From the NCBI GenBank assembly GCA_944391805.1, contig CALXUY010000064.1, positions 1 to 64,000 on the forward strand: a stretch of DNA of 64,000 nucleotides. Reading direction: 5' to 3'. Every line of letters starts with the position of its first letter. Within the stretch, counting starts at the first letter, position 1. The notes under the pieces were generated by a model, which searched no databases, was not told the DNA's origin, and worked only from the letters and a program-made list of their open reading frames with translations. This stretch comes from an uncultured Clostridia bacterium (lineage in GTDB: Bacteria; Bacillota; Clostridia; Oscillospirales; CAG-272). Positions 1-7,643 of this stretch are shown piece by piece. Made by a program: the position numbers and the translations under genes.

Positions 1-34
1 GTGTTTCTTCTGCAAATAGGTTGACCTGTTTCAT
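1..34 (-). CDS. 5' end of an unidentified gene, cut by the window edge
   Basis: An ATG at position 34 on the minus strand opens a frame beginning MKQVNLFAEET that runs off the left edge. An AGAAGG-like ribosome binding site lies about 12 bases upstream and a strong sigma-A promoter lies in front of it at 66-94. Only 11 residues are visible, so no family can be assigned. It follows the two-HTH regulator on the same strand, as a cargo or control gene of an integrative element would. Confidence 0.45.
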   Translation of the reverse strand, partial: MKQVNLFAEET

Positions 35-65
35 GGTTTTCGCCGCCCTTCTCTTGTTTGTTCCC

Positions 66-94
66 ATTATATCATACTTTGCGACTTTATTCAA
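66..94 (-). promoter_or_regulatory. sigma-A promoter for the gene at the left edge
   Basis: Read on the minus strand: TTGAAT (89-94), a 17-base spacer, and a perfect TATAAT (66-71). The -35 box overlaps the stop codon of the upstream HTH gene (87-89), so the edge gene has its own promoter tucked against the end of the regulator gene. Confidence 0.7.
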
Positions 95-683
95 TATCTT
101 CGGGAATTTTTAGAGGTTCCCTATAGATGTTGTTCAGGTGCATAGCATGGGTGTAGGATTTCGTCGAAATTTTCTCATAAAATTCCGAGGTCAGCAGTTC
201 CAAGACATAAGGCTTTGGAAAAAGGAATTTTGGGCGAAGCATGATCGGCTTGAGGTGTCCTTTTTTGCACCATCTTCGCAGGGTGTTGACGCAGTAGCCG
301 GTGATCTCTGCGACCTCGTCAACTTCCATCACATCGGGATAATCCTTGAGCAGCTTGCTGTAATAAAGATATTTGCAATATTCCTCGGCTTGCTGCGGAA
401 TCGGCTTGCGGCGTTTTTTCGCTTTGGTATGTCCTGCGGACTTATACCAATCGGGAGGAGGAATAAATCGGCTGGGATCATCCTTGTATTCTTCTATGAA
501 CTTGAGGAAGTCCGCGCGTGCGACGGAATAGCATCTTGTCTGCTTTCCGCTGTACTTATTTTTGATGAGACCGCTTTTTACATAGAACCTTGCGGTCAGC
601 TTGCTGACATGGCAGATAAGGCGTATCTGCTCCATAGACAGCGTTTCGGGCAGGTTTTCCAATTCGAACTCGTTAACTTTCAT
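87..683 (-). CDS. DNA-binding protein with two MerR/excisionase-like helix-turn-helix domains
   Basis: A 198-residue soluble basic protein. The first HTH-like segment (about residues 14-55) contains LSMEQIRLICHVSK followed by a MerR-like wing. The second (about residues 118-165) contains VDEVAEITGYCVNTLRRW followed by KPKFLF-type basic residues. The two are joined by a linker rich in Lys, Pro and Tyr. I chose the ATG at 683 because AAGGAG sits 5 bases before it; a longer frame opens at 740 without such a site. Proteins of this kind accompany tyrosine integrases in integrative elements as excision factors or repressors, and an integrase lies 0.5 kb away. A 15-base motif upstream of this gene recurs twice around the integrase promoter, which suggests (inference) that this protein binds it. 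Confidence 0.7.
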   Translation of the reverse strand: MKVNEFELENLPETLSMEQIRLICHVSKLTARFYVKSGLIKNKYSGKQTRCYSVARADFLKFIEEYKDDPSRFIPPPDWYKSAGHTKAKKRRKPIPQQAEEYCKYLYYSKLLKDYPDVMEVDEVAEITGYCVNTLRRWCKKGHLKPIMLRPKFLFPKPYVLELLTSEFYEKISTKSYTHAMHLNNIYREPLKIPEDIE

Positions 684-710
684 GGTGACTCCTTGATAAA
701 AAATATTACC

Positions 711-725
711 GATGGGTTCAAATGC
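711..725. promoter_or_regulatory. copy 1 of a 15-bp motif shared with the integrase promoter
   Basis: GATGGGTTCAAATGC on the plus strand, 28 bases upstream of the HTH gene start. Near-identical copies occur at 2213-2227 (opposite orientation, one mismatch) and 2249-2263 (same orientation, three mismatches), where they bracket the -10 box of the integrase promoter. Position and recurrence suggest an operator or an integrase arm site. Confidence 0.5.
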
Positions 726-754
726 TGTATTGCCACTCATAAAAAATAGTTAAG

Positions 755-1121
755 CATCCCTCCGAACATCCCTCCGATCTGCCGGATTTTCGAGGGATAT
801 GGAAAGATGCTGATAATATTCGAACCGTCCCGAACAATTCCTTTTAAGGTCATTTCGTCCGAGAAGCCCTTGTGTAGCCTTGATTTTTTCGGTACTGTGC
901 GGGACTGTAGGAGGGCAAGTAGACAATAGATGCATAGACTCGAAATCAGTTTGCGAGCAATCGCACGCGGGTTCGAATCCCGCCCTCTCCGCCAGCATTT
1001 TTAACAAAGAACACGTTTGAAACGATAAGTTTTGAGCGTGTTTTTTTGTTACTTTTGCACAAGCGAGCCGAGATTTTTTTGAGATTTTTCGAGGCTTTAC
1101 ATCATCCCTCCAAAATCCCGG
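755..1121. other. attachment-site-like region: tRNA-Ser core flanked by short arm repeats
   Basis: CATCCCTCC occurs at 755-763, 767-775 and 1103-1111. The 17-mer CCGGATTTTCGAGGGAT at 782-798 is an inverted copy (one substitution, one indel) of ATCCCTCCAAAATCCCGG at 1104-1121. These repeats lie on both sides of a tRNA-Ser 3'-end fragment (about 934-994). Tyrosine-integrase attachment sites have this layout: a tRNA-derived core with arm-type repeats. Element-type repeats on both sides resemble an attP or a junction of two elements rather than a simple chromosomal end. No plausible protein is encoded between 750 and 1219. Confidence 0.5.
934..994 (+). other. tRNA-Ser 3'-end fragment (probable integration core)
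   Basis: The segment holds an anticodon-loop-like CTCGAAA (CGA, Ser), a perfect 5-bp long variable arm (TGCGA-gcaa-TCGCA), a T-arm (GCGGG-TTCGAAT-CCCGC), an acceptor 3' strand CCTCTCC, a discriminator G and encoded CCA. The 5' half is missing: upstream sequence has no matching acceptor strand (GGAGAGG expected), no T8 and no D-arm. It is therefore a partial copy, as left at one end of an element that integrated into the 3' end of a tRNA-Ser gene. Confidence 0.65.
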
Positions 1122-1219
1122 AAGCGCTTGTTACATAAGGCTTTTTGGGCATCGAAAAATTCTTGCAAGAGGCATTTTCGGTGCTTTTTTGTCCCGTTTT
1201 CGCGTTTTTTGAGTGTTTT

Positions 1220-2206
1220 TTAGCTTGTTTTCGGCATTTTCATGCTGTCCCACGCCCTCTTTGTGCCGCCAAATTCGGGCAGCTTCACGGCTTTTTCCAT
1301 CGCTTCAAGCGTCTCGGTTTTGTCATCCCAACTGAGGTGCGTGTAAATGTTGCTCGTCGTTTGGATGTCCGAGTGATCCAAATACACTTGCACTTGCTTG
1401 AGCGGAACCTTCTGCTGGTTCATCAGCGTGGCGCATGTGTGTCGAAGATCATGGAAGCGACGATGCTCAAGACCGCACTTTTTCAAAATCCTCGGGAATA
1501 CCGATTCGATGTAGCTCGGTCTTATGATGTCTCCTATCTCGTTGACAAAGACATAATCGAGCCAATCCTTGTTGTAGGCGTTCCCGCAGAGCTTGCGGTT
1601 TTCCTCCTGCTGTGCCTTAAGTGCCAGCAGTCTGACTTTCACACTCTCCGATAAGGGGAGTGTGCGGCGGCTTGACTTGTTCTTTGTGCTGTCGGAGGCA
1701 TGAAGCTCGGTGGTGCCCTTGACGTTCACTTCGGTCAGTGTGTGGTTGATAGTAAGCAGATTGTTTTCAAAATCAATCGCTCGCCATCGCAGTCCCAAGA
1801 CCTCACTTCTTCGAAGACCATACATCGCCGTGACGAGAATGACCAGTCCCATGCGGTCGTCCTTTGTCTCGTCAAGGAGCTTTTGCAGCTCATCGGCGGT
1901 AAAAGGCTTGCCTTCAAAGGGCATGATCTTCGGCGGATCGACCTTCTCCACGGGGTTGTTCACGACCAGATCCATGCGGTAAGCATACTTGAACATTTTG
2001 TGCAGAAGCACATATTCATGCTTGACCGAATTTGCACTGATGCTTTTCAGCTCATGGATGCAAAAGTTTTGGATGTGGCTTGCCTTAACCTCGTTCAGCT
2101 TCAGCTTTTTTGCTTCAAAATACGGCAGAATCTTCTTCATCGCCATATTCCAGTAGGAGCTGTAGGTCGTGGGTTTTACCGTCTTTTCGATAGCCGACAG
2201 CCACAA
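1220..2206 (-). CDS. tyrosine integrase, core-binding and catalytic domains (lacks its N-terminal domain)
   Basis: About 328 residues read from the TTG at 2206, but this TTG is unlikely to be a genuine start. The first 100 residues form the SAM-like core-binding domain (PTTYSSYW, FEAKKLKLNEV). The catalytic domain follows with all signature residues: Arg in GLRRSEVLGLRW, the HDLRHT box and the Tyr in TTSNIYTHL. The protein is a Tn916/phage-type integrase of Firmicutes elements. What is missing is the roughly 80-residue arm-binding domain, which is encoded on the opposite strand at 2291-2527. The heptamer TCCTTTG occurs at 2204-2210 on this strand and, inverted, at 2521-2527. Recombination between them would join the two halves in frame into a 406-residue integrase. 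Confidence 0.85.
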   Translation of the reverse strand: MWLSAIEKTVKPTTYSSYWNMAMKKILPYFEAKKLKLNEVKASHIQNFCIHELKSISANSVKHEYVLLHKMFKYAYRMDLVVNNPVEKVDPPKIMPFEGKPFTADELQKLLDETKDDRMGLVILVTAMYGLRRSEVLGLRWRAIDFENNLLTINHTLTEVNVKGTTELHASDSTKNKSSRRTLPLSESVKVRLLALKAQQEENRKLCGNAYNKDWLDYVFVNEIGDIIRPSYIESVFPRILKKCGLEHRRFHDLRHTCATLMNQQKVPLKQVQVYLDHSDIQTTSNIYTHLSWDDKTETLEAMEKAVKLPEFGGTKRAWDSMKMPKTS

Positions 2207-2210
2207 AGGA

Positions 2211-2239
2211 TTGCATTTGAACCCGTCTTATGGTATAAT
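2211..2239 (+). promoter_or_regulatory. sigma-A promoter of the integrase N-terminal segment
   Basis: TTGCAT (2211-2216), a 17-base spacer and TATAAT (2234-2239), reading toward the N-terminal integrase fragment at 2291. It lies just inside the predicted invertible segment, so it would move with the fragment in either orientation. Confidence 0.7.
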
Positions 2240-2263
2240 AAAACCACCGATGGGTTCGGGTGC
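2213..2263. promoter_or_regulatory. inverted 15-mers bracketing the integrase -10 box
   Basis: GCATTTGAACCCGTC (2213-2227) and GATGGGTTCGGGTGC (2249-2263) form an imperfect inverted repeat with the TATAAT box between them. A third copy stands upstream of the two-HTH gene. The arrangement looks like a repressor operator over the integrase promoter with autoregulation of the regulator, although integrase arm-binding sites would look similar. Confidence 0.5.
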
Positions 2264-2290
2264 TGGTTGCCGCAGGAAAGGAGATTTTCA

Positions 2291-2587
2291 ATGGTATCAG
2301 GACACCTAAGAATCCAAAATGGCATTTATCAATGCATCATCAGTTACAATGACTACAACGGAAAACGCAAGACCAAGTCGATTTCGACGGGACTTCCGGC
2401 AAAAGGAAACAAGAAGCGAGCCGAGGAAATGCTAAGCGAGCTTCGCCGCAGCTTTGTGCCGCCCAAGCCCGAAAGAGGCGAGAACGAGTTCAGGGAGGAT
2501 ATGTTGTTTTCGGACTTCATTCCTTTGATTGTAAATTATCGCTCCCAGTCGTCGCGTTTTCGCTTCGGCTTTTCCGGCGGCGTATAA
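2291..2587 (+). CDS. integrase N-terminal arm-binding domain fragment
   Basis: An ATG at 2291 has a strong AAAGGAG site seven bases upstream. The first 77 residues are typical of the AP2-like arm-DNA-binding domain of Firmicutes integrases (GHLRIQNGIYQCIISY, GKRKTKSISTGLPAKGNK, then EDMLFSDF just before the core-binding domain). After residue 79 the frame leaves integrase sequence and ends 19 codons later (98 residues in all). The remainder of the integrase is on the other strand at 1220-2206. As drawn, this locus could make a free arm-binding protein able to occupy arm sites without catalysing recombination (inference). Confidence 0.75.
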   Translation: MVSGHLRIQNGIYQCIISYNDYNGKRKTKSISTGLPAKGNKKRAEEMLSELRRSFVPPKPERGENEFREDMLFSDFIPLIVNYRSQSSRFRFGFSGGV

Positions 2588-2646
2588 CGAGGATAATACT
2601 CCCGTTCCTCCGACCGCTCGTCCCGTGGCTTTTCGACAACCGGCAT
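2536..2646 (-). CDS. small charged protein of 36 residues
   Basis: Frame from an ATG at 2646 preceded eight bases upstream by GGAGG; it begins MPVVEKPRDERSEE and ends PKRKRDDWER. The protein is almost entirely charged or aromatic with no hydrophobic segment. It lies downstream of the heat-shock operon terminator and its 3' end overlaps the end of the integrase N-terminal fragment on the other strand, so the element boundary falls inside or next to it. It may be the tail of a truncated chromosomal gene rather than a true small gene. Confidence 0.35.
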   Translation of the reverse strand: MPVVEKPRDERSEEREYYPRYTPPEKPKRKRDDWER

Positions 2647-2683
2647 ATGGCATGCCTCCGGATTTCCTCCTGCCGCTGCACGC

Positions 2684-2723
2684 AAAAAAGGACCTGTTGT
2701 CCAAGACAGACGGCAGGTCCTTT
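2684..2723 (-). terminator. rho-independent terminator of the heat-shock operon
   Basis: On the minus strand AGGACCTG and CAGGTCCT form an 8-bp stem with a 17-base loop, followed directly by TTTTTT (2684-2689). It lies about 105 bases past the prmA stop codon. Confidence 0.85.
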
Positions 2724-2828
2724 GTGCAGCGGTAAGCAATCAAACTTGCTGCTTTGCAGACAAGCCGGTCTGCCCTGATCTCGTCGAGGCAAAGGCGAAA
2801 CTCGCCCGCCGTCACCGCAACGCTGCCG

Positions 2829-3785
2829 TTATTCCTTCCGCCGCACCGCCAGCGCGCACCAGCCGTTTTCCTCGGGCTGCTCCAGCACCCGGTAACCGTA
2901 TTCCTCAAAGCAATCGATCACTTCCCTGCTCCGCTCGCAGATGATGCCGGAGGTCAGCAGAACGCTGTCCCGGTGCATCAGCGGACCAAGATCGGGTATC
3001 ATACGCAGAATGATGTCGGCCACCAGATTCGCGCAGATCAGGTCATATGGGCGGCTGCGATCCACCTGCCGCAGCAGGTCGGATTCCCCGCACCGGATAT
3101 TCGTCAGTCCGCTCTCGCGGATATTGTCCCTGGCCACCCGGACGGCCATCGGATCCACATCATATGCGTAACATTCGCCGGCCCCCAGACGGGAGGCACA
3201 GATGGCGAGAATGCCGCTGCCGGTTCCCACATCCAGCATCCGGCAGCCGGGCTTGGTGTACCGCTCCAGCATTCCGATCACCAGCCGCGTGCTCTCATGT
3301 GTACCGGTGCCAAAGGCCATGCCGGGGTCCATGCGCACCACCAGATCGTCCGGCGCGGCCTCATACCGCTCCCACGCCGGAACAATCACCAGCCTCCGGC
3401 CGATGCGGACCGGCTTGTAATAGGCCTTCCAGGAATTGGCCCAGTCCTCTTCCCTCACGCCCACCGTTTCCAGCCGGATCGGCTCCAATCCGATCTCCCG
3501 GAAGCGCTCCCGCAGGAAGGAAATGCACTCGGCCAGGTTGCGCTCGGCCGGGATGTAGACCGAAACCGACGCGACGGTCTTGTCGGCGTTGAGAATCGCT
3601 TCGTCGATCAGATCTCCATAGCAGGTTTTCAGATCAATATCACTGTAATCCTCAATCTGCAGATTGTTGGAGAGCATGCTCATCACGGCGGTCAGCCTGT
3701 CCAGCTCCCCGAGCGGCACCGTTACGCGAATCTGCGTCCAATCGGTCACGGTCCCATAGTCCCCGCAGAGATAATCCTCGTCCAT
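2829..3785 (-). CDS. prmA: ribosomal protein L11 methyltransferase
   Basis: A 318-residue SAM-dependent methyltransferase that trimethylates ribosomal protein L11. The N-terminal half (about residues 1-120) is the L11-recognition domain. The catalytic half carries MAFGTGTHESTRL, the SAM-binding motif VGTGSGILAICASRLGAGE and the NLVADIIL motif. I chose ATG at 3785 because it has an AGGGG site; an upstream TTG overlapping the dnaJ stop also opens the frame. It is the last gene of the hrcA-grpE-dnaK-dnaJ-prmA operon, the usual clostridial position. The next genes normally found (rsmE and others) are replaced by integrative-element sequence. Confidence 0.95.
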   Translation of the reverse strand: MDEDYLCGDYGTVTDWTQIRVTVPLGELDRLTAVMSMLSNNLQIEDYSDIDLKTCYGDLIDEAILNADKTVASVSVYIPAERNLAECISFLRERFREIGLEPIRLETVGVREEDWANSWKAYYKPVRIGRRLVIVPAWERYEAAPDDLVVRMDPGMAFGTGTHESTRLVIGMLERYTKPGCRMLDVGTGSGILAICASRLGAGECYAYDVDPMAVRVARDNIRESGLTNIRCGESDLLRQVDRSRPYDLICANLVADIILRMIPDLGPLMHRDSVLLTSGIICERSREVIDCFEEYGYRVLEQPEENGWCALAVRRKE

Positions 3786-3796
3786 CGGCTCCCCTC

Positions 3797-4954
3797 TCAA
3801 TCCTTTTTGTTCTGCCCGAACAGCTTCTTGAAGAACTGCTTGTGCTTGGCGTAATTGACCTCGCCGCAGCTATCGGCAAAAGCCTTCATCGCCTCCTTCT
3901 GCTTATCCGAAAGCCCGCGCGGAATTTCGACCGATACGGTGAAAATCAGGTCGCCCCTGCGGTTGCTGTTGTTGATATAGGGAATGCCCTTGCCCCGCAG
4001 TGTGAAGGTGGTGCCGGGCTGGGTGCCCTCGGGAATCGTATAACTGACCTCCCCCTCCAGCGTGGGCACCTTGATTTCGGCCCCCAGCGTGGCCTCGGCC
4101 ACCGTGAGCGGCACCTCGCAAAGCAGATTATAGCCGTCCCGCTCAAACAGCGCGTGCCGGCGCACCGAAACCGTGATGATCAGATCGCCCGAAGGGCCGC
4201 CGTTTCTGCCGTCGTTTCCCTGGCCACTGAGTGCAATGCGCTGGCCGTTGTCGATTCCGGCGGGAATCGATACCGTCAGGCGCTTGCTCTCCCGCGTCAG
4301 GCCGCTTCCGCGGCACTTCTGGCACGGCTCCTTGATGATACGGCCGGTCCCGCGGCAGGTCTCGCAGGTTCCGGTGGTCTGAAAGGACATTCCTCCCATG
4401 CGCTGCACCCGGCGGACCTGCCCGCTGCCGCCGCAGGCCGTGCAGGTGGTTGCCTGCGTGCCGGGCTTGGCTCCGCTGCCCTTACAGTCCGGACAGTGGC
4501 AGATGCGGTTATAGCTGACATCCTTCTTGACGCCGAAAGCCGCCTCCTCAAAAGTAACCGTGACGCCGACCGAAATATCCTCTCCCTGCACCGGTCCGTT
4601 CCGGCGGGAGCGTCCTCCAAAGGCACCTCCGAACATTCCGCCCAGAATGTCGCCGAGATCTCCGAAATCGCCGAAACCTCCAAAGCCGCCAAAGCCCCCG
4701 TCAAAGCCGCCTCCTCCCGCACCGGGATCAAAGGCGGCATGACCGAACTGGTCGTATTTGGCCCGCTTGTCGGGGTCGGAGAGCACCTCGTAGGCCTCGT
4801 TGACCTCCTTGAAGTGCTCCTCCGCCTCTTTGTCTCCGGGGTTGGCGTCCGGGTGGTATTTTTTTGCGAGCTGATAGTATGCCCGCTTGATACTGCCGGC
4901 ATCCGCACCCTTCTTGACGCCAAGCACCTCGTAATAATCTCTTTTTTCAGCCAT
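3797..4954 (-). CDS. dnaJ: chaperone DnaJ (Hsp40)
   Basis: A 385-residue type I Hsp40 that delivers substrates to DnaK and stimulates its ATPase. In order: J-domain with HPD at residues 34-36; Gly/Phe-rich linker ([15 protein letters not shown]); zinc-binding region with four CxxCxGxG-type repeats ([32 protein letters not shown]); then the C-terminal beta domains ([19 protein letters not shown]). It ends 11 bases before prmA. The 192 bases between dnaK and dnaJ are unusually long for this operon and contain a perfect palindrome. Confidence 0.98.
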   Translation of the reverse strand: MAEKRDYYEVLGVKKGADAGSIKRAYYQLAKKYHPDANPGDKEAEEHFKEVNEAYEVLSDPDKRAKYDQFGHAAFDPGAGGGGFDGGFGGFGGFGDFGDLGDILGGMFGGAFGGRSRRNGPVQGEDISVGVTVTFEEAAFGVKKDVSYNRICHCPDCKGSGAKPGTQATTCTACGGSGQVRRVQRMGGMSFQTTGTCETCRGTGRIIKEPCQKCRGSGLTRESKRLTVSIPAGIDNGQRIALSGQGNDGRNGGPSGDLIITVSVRRHALFERDGYNLLCEVPLTVAEATLGAEIKVPTLEGEVSYTIPEGTQPGTTFTLRGKGIPYINNSNRRGDLIFTVSVEIPRGLSDKQKEAMKAFADSCGEVNYAKHKQFFKKLFGQNKKD

Positions 4955-5000
4955 TCCAATGACTCTCCTCTGATATTGCTCGCCTTTGAAAACAACTCTT

Positions 5001-5026
5001 GGGAGGACCCTTGCAAGGGTCCTCCC
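5001..5026. other. perfect 26-bp palindrome between dnaK and dnaJ
   Basis: GGGAGGACCCTTG and its exact complement form a continuous inverted repeat able to fold as a very stable hairpin in the mRNA. There is no U-tract on the minus-strand 3' side, so it is more likely an RNA processing or stability signal that sets dnaJ below dnaK than a terminator. Confidence 0.6.
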
Positions 5027-5146
5027 GCCGCCGGTATCCCTCCGGAATCCGCTCGGAACAGGTGAGCGCAGGCGATTCCCGCCATCTTACCGGCCGAACG
5101 CCATGCCCACGCCTTCCGTCAGCCCCCACAGCTTACGGGAGAAGCC

Positions 5147-6985
5147 TCAGGATTCGGAGTGATCCTCAAAATTCGCGTTGTAATACGTGCCGTCCGAGCC
5201 GGCCTGCCCGCCGTTGCCCGCGTCGGCTCCGCCCTGCGCGCCGGCGTTGCCCTGCTGCTGCGCATAGAGCTTTTCGGAAATCTTGTAAAAGGCCTTTTCC
5301 ACAGCCTCGGTATCGGCCTTGATGGCCTCGATGCTGCCTGCCTTCAGGGTTTCCTGCAGCTTGGCAATCGCGTCCTTGACCGCCTGCGCATCGGCAGGAT
5401 CGGCCTTGTCGCCCAGCTCGCTCAGCGTCTTTTCGCTCTGGAAAATCATCGATTCGGCACGGTTGCGGATATCCACCGCCTCCTTGGCCTTCTTGTCCTC
5501 CTCGGCAAACTTCTCGGCATCCTTGACCGCACGCTCAATGTCCTCCTTGCTCATGTTGGTGGAGGAGGTGATGGTGATGTGCTGCTCCTTGCCGGTCCCC
5601 TTGTCAGTGGCCGTGACGTTGACAATGCCGTTGGCGTCGATGTCGAAGGTGACCTCAATCTGCGGCACGCCGCGCGGAGCCGGCGCAATGCCGTCGAGGA
5701 TGAAGCGGCCGAGTGTGGTGTTGTTCGCGGCCATCTCACGCTCGCCCTGCAGCACGTGAATTTCCACAGAGGTCTGCCCGTCTGCTGCGGTGGAGTACAC
5801 CTGGCTCTTTTTGACCGGGATCGTGGTGTTGCGGTCGATGATGCGGTTGAACACGCCGCCCAGCGTCTCAATACCGAGAGACAGCGGGGTTACGTCGAGC
5901 AGCAGCAGGTCCTTGACCTCGCCGCCCAGCACGCCGCCCTGAATGGCCGCGCCGATGGCGACGCACTCGTCCGGGTTGATGCCCTTGAACGGCTCCTTGC
6001 CGGTAAACTTTCTGACGGCCTCCTGCACGGCGGGAATTCTCGTCGAGCCGCCCACCAGCAGCACCTTGTCGATCTGGTTCACGTTCAGCCCCGCGTCGGC
6101 CAGCGCCTTTTTGGTGGGAACCATGGTTCTCTCCACGAGATCGGCCGTGATGCGGTCGAACTCCGCACGGCTCAGGGTTGCCTCAAAGTGGAGCGGGCCC
6201 TCGGCCGTGGCTGTGATGAAGGGCAGGTTGATCGAGGCTGTGGTCATGCCGGACAGCTCGATTTTGGCCTTTTCGGCAGCGTCACGCAGACGCTGCATCA
6301 CCATTTTATCCTTTCTCAGATCAATGCCATGCTCTCTCTGGAATTGATCGGCCATCCAATCGATGACGCGATGGTCGAAGTCGTCGCCTCCCAGATGCGT
6401 GTCGCCGTTGGTGGCCAGCACCTCGAACACACCGTCCGAAATCTCGAGCAGAGAGACGTCGAAGGTGCCGCCGCCCAGGTCGAACACCATGATCTTCTGG
6501 TTCTCCTCTTTGTCCATGCCGTAAGCCAGCGCGGCCGCCGTCGGCTCATTGATGATACGCAGAACCTCCAGCCCCGCAATTTTGCCGGCGTCCTTGGTTG
6601 CCTGACGCTGCGCGTCCGAAAAATATGCCGGCACCGTGATGACCGCCTGCGAGACCGTGGTTCCAAGGTATGCCTCGGCGTCGGCCTTCAGCTTTTGCAG
6701 GATCATCGCGGAAATCTCCTGCGGGGTATAGGACTTGCCGTCGATCGTGCGCTTGTTTGCGGTTCCCATCTCTCTCTTGATGGAGATGATGGTTCTGTCG
6801 GGGTTGGTGATTGCCTGTCTCTTCGCAACCTGCCCGACCATTCTCTCCCCGCTCTTGGAAAATGCCACAACAGACGGTGTGGTCCGCGCGCCTTCCGGAT
6901 TCGGAATCACGATCGGCTCCGAGCCCTCGTAAACCGCCACGCAAGAGTTTGTGGTACCCAAGTCAATGCCAATGATTTTTCCCAT
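5147..6985 (-). CDS. dnaK: chaperone DnaK (Hsp70)
   Basis: A 612-residue Hsp70. The ATPase domain begins [14 protein letters not shown] and contains the phosphate loop [14 protein letters not shown] and the adenosine motif [14 protein letters not shown]. The interdomain linker is [17 protein letters not shown]. The substrate-binding domain and helical lid follow, ending in a Gly/Gln/Asn-rich tail with a terminal EDHSES instead of the common EEVK-type end. Gly-Gly-rich tails are usual. GGAGG lies about 11 bases before the ATG. It stands third in the HrcA-controlled operon. Confidence 0.99.
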   Translation of the reverse strand: MGKIIGIDLGTTNSCVAVYEGSEPIVIPNPEGARTTPSVVAFSKSGERMVGQVAKRQAITNPDRTIISIKREMGTANKRTIDGKSYTPQEISAMILQKLKADAEAYLGTTVSQAVITVPAYFSDAQRQATKDAGKIAGLEVLRIINEPTAAALAYGMDKEENQKIMVFDLGGGTFDVSLLEISDGVFEVLATNGDTHLGGDDFDHRVIDWMADQFQREHGIDLRKDKMVMQRLRDAAEKAKIELSGMTTASINLPFITATAEGPLHFEATLSRAEFDRITADLVERTMVPTKKALADAGLNVNQIDKVLLVGGSTRIPAVQEAVRKFTGKEPFKGINPDECVAIGAAIQGGVLGGEVKDLLLLDVTPLSLGIETLGGVFNRIIDRNTTIPVKKSQVYSTAADGQTSVEIHVLQGEREMAANNTTLGRFILDGIAPAPRGVPQIEVTFDIDANGIVNVTATDKGTGKEQHITITSSTNMSKEDIERAVKDAEKFAEEDKKAKEAVDIRNRAESMIFQSEKTLSELGDKADPADAQAVKDAIAKLQETLKAGSIEAIKADTEAVEKAFYKISEKLYAQQQGNAGAQGGADAGNGGQAGSDGTYYNANFEDHSES

Positions 6986-7091
6986 GATACGAATTCCTCC
7001 AAAACGATTTGATCAATCGTGAAATCAAAATACAAATGAAATAAACAGATCGGCAGCTATGCCTGCCGTTGTGCGAACCGGATGCTGCGGA

Positions 7092-7643
7092 TCAGTTCGC
7101 AACCTTTACCATCGCATACCGGATGATCTTGTCTCCCCGGATGTATCCCCGTTGGAATACCTCCACAATTTCGGACTCTCCTAAATTCTCGTCCTCGATG
7201 TGCATCACCGCATTGTGCAGCCGTGGATCAAAGGTCTTGGTTTCGATCTCCTCAATGCCCATTTTGGAGAGCGCATCCTCAAACGCTTTTTTTGTCATCT
7301 CCACGCCCTTTTTCAGTCCCTCGAGCTGGTCGCATCCGGCGGCACGCTCGAGATTGTCGAGAATGGGCAGGATCGCCGAAAAGCAATCCTCACAGGCATC
7401 GTCGTAAACGCCTTCCTTTTCTTTTGCGCTCCGCTTGCGGAAGTTGTCATACTCCGCCATCATGCGCAGATATTTGTCATTGGCGGCGTCCAGCTCGGCT
7501 TTGGCCGCCTCGAGCTGCTTGTGCAGCTCGGCATTCTGTACCTCCAGCTTTTTGAGCTTCTTTTTATCCGTCTTGGAATCTGGCTGTGCCGGCTTTTCGG
7601 CCGGCGCCGATTGCGTTTCAGCCTCTACCTTTTGTTCATCCAT
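7092..7643 (-). CDS. grpE: nucleotide exchange factor GrpE
   Basis: A 183-residue homodimeric co-chaperone that releases ADP from DnaK. The N-terminal 40 residues are acidic and disordered-looking, followed by a long coiled coil (LKKLEVQNAELHKQLEAAK), then the core YLRMMAEYDNFRKRSAKEKE and the C-terminal beta domain ending GYIRGDKIIRYAMVKVAN. The start at 7643 (MDEQKVE) is favoured because AAGGAG lies nine bases upstream; in-frame ATGs at 7661 and 7682 lack a site. It overlaps the end of hrcA by 8 bases, implying translational coupling. Confidence 0.96.
   Translation of the reverse strand: MDEQKVEAETQSAPAEKPAQPDSKTDKKKLKKLEVQNAELHKQLEAAKAELDAANDKYLRMMAEYDNFRKRSAKEKEGVYDDACEDCFSAILPILDNLERAAGCDQLEGLKKGVEMTKKAFEDALSKMGIEEIETKTFDPRLHNAVMHIEDENLGESEIVEVFQRGYIRGDKIIRYAMVKVAN

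Larger units (their letters stand above)
2211..2520. other. predicted invertible DNA segment carrying the integrase promoter, RBS and N-terminal domain
   Basis: The 310 bp between inverted heptamers TCCTTTG (2204-2210 on the minus strand, 2521-2527 on the plus strand) hold a promoter, an AAAGGAG ribosome binding site and 76 codons of integrase N-terminus. Homology of flanks is weak outside the core (T.CA.TCCTTTG), as expected for a tyrosine-recombinase site with a 6-8 base overlap rather than for homologous recombination. In the present orientation the integrase is split. Inversion restores the reading ...D-F-I-P-L-W-L-S... without a frameshift. Confidence 0.6.

Noticed and set aside
750-1007. 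Minus-strand frame of 85 codons starting MLKMLAERAGFEPACDCS
   Set aside because: It is the antisense of the tRNA-Ser 3' end, a familiar false protein (the AGFEPA type string comes from the T-arm). No ribosome binding site.
5159-7012. 617-codon open frame antisense to dnaK
   Set aside because: Codon bias of dnaK keeps the opposite frame open; no ribosome binding site and no recognisable domain.
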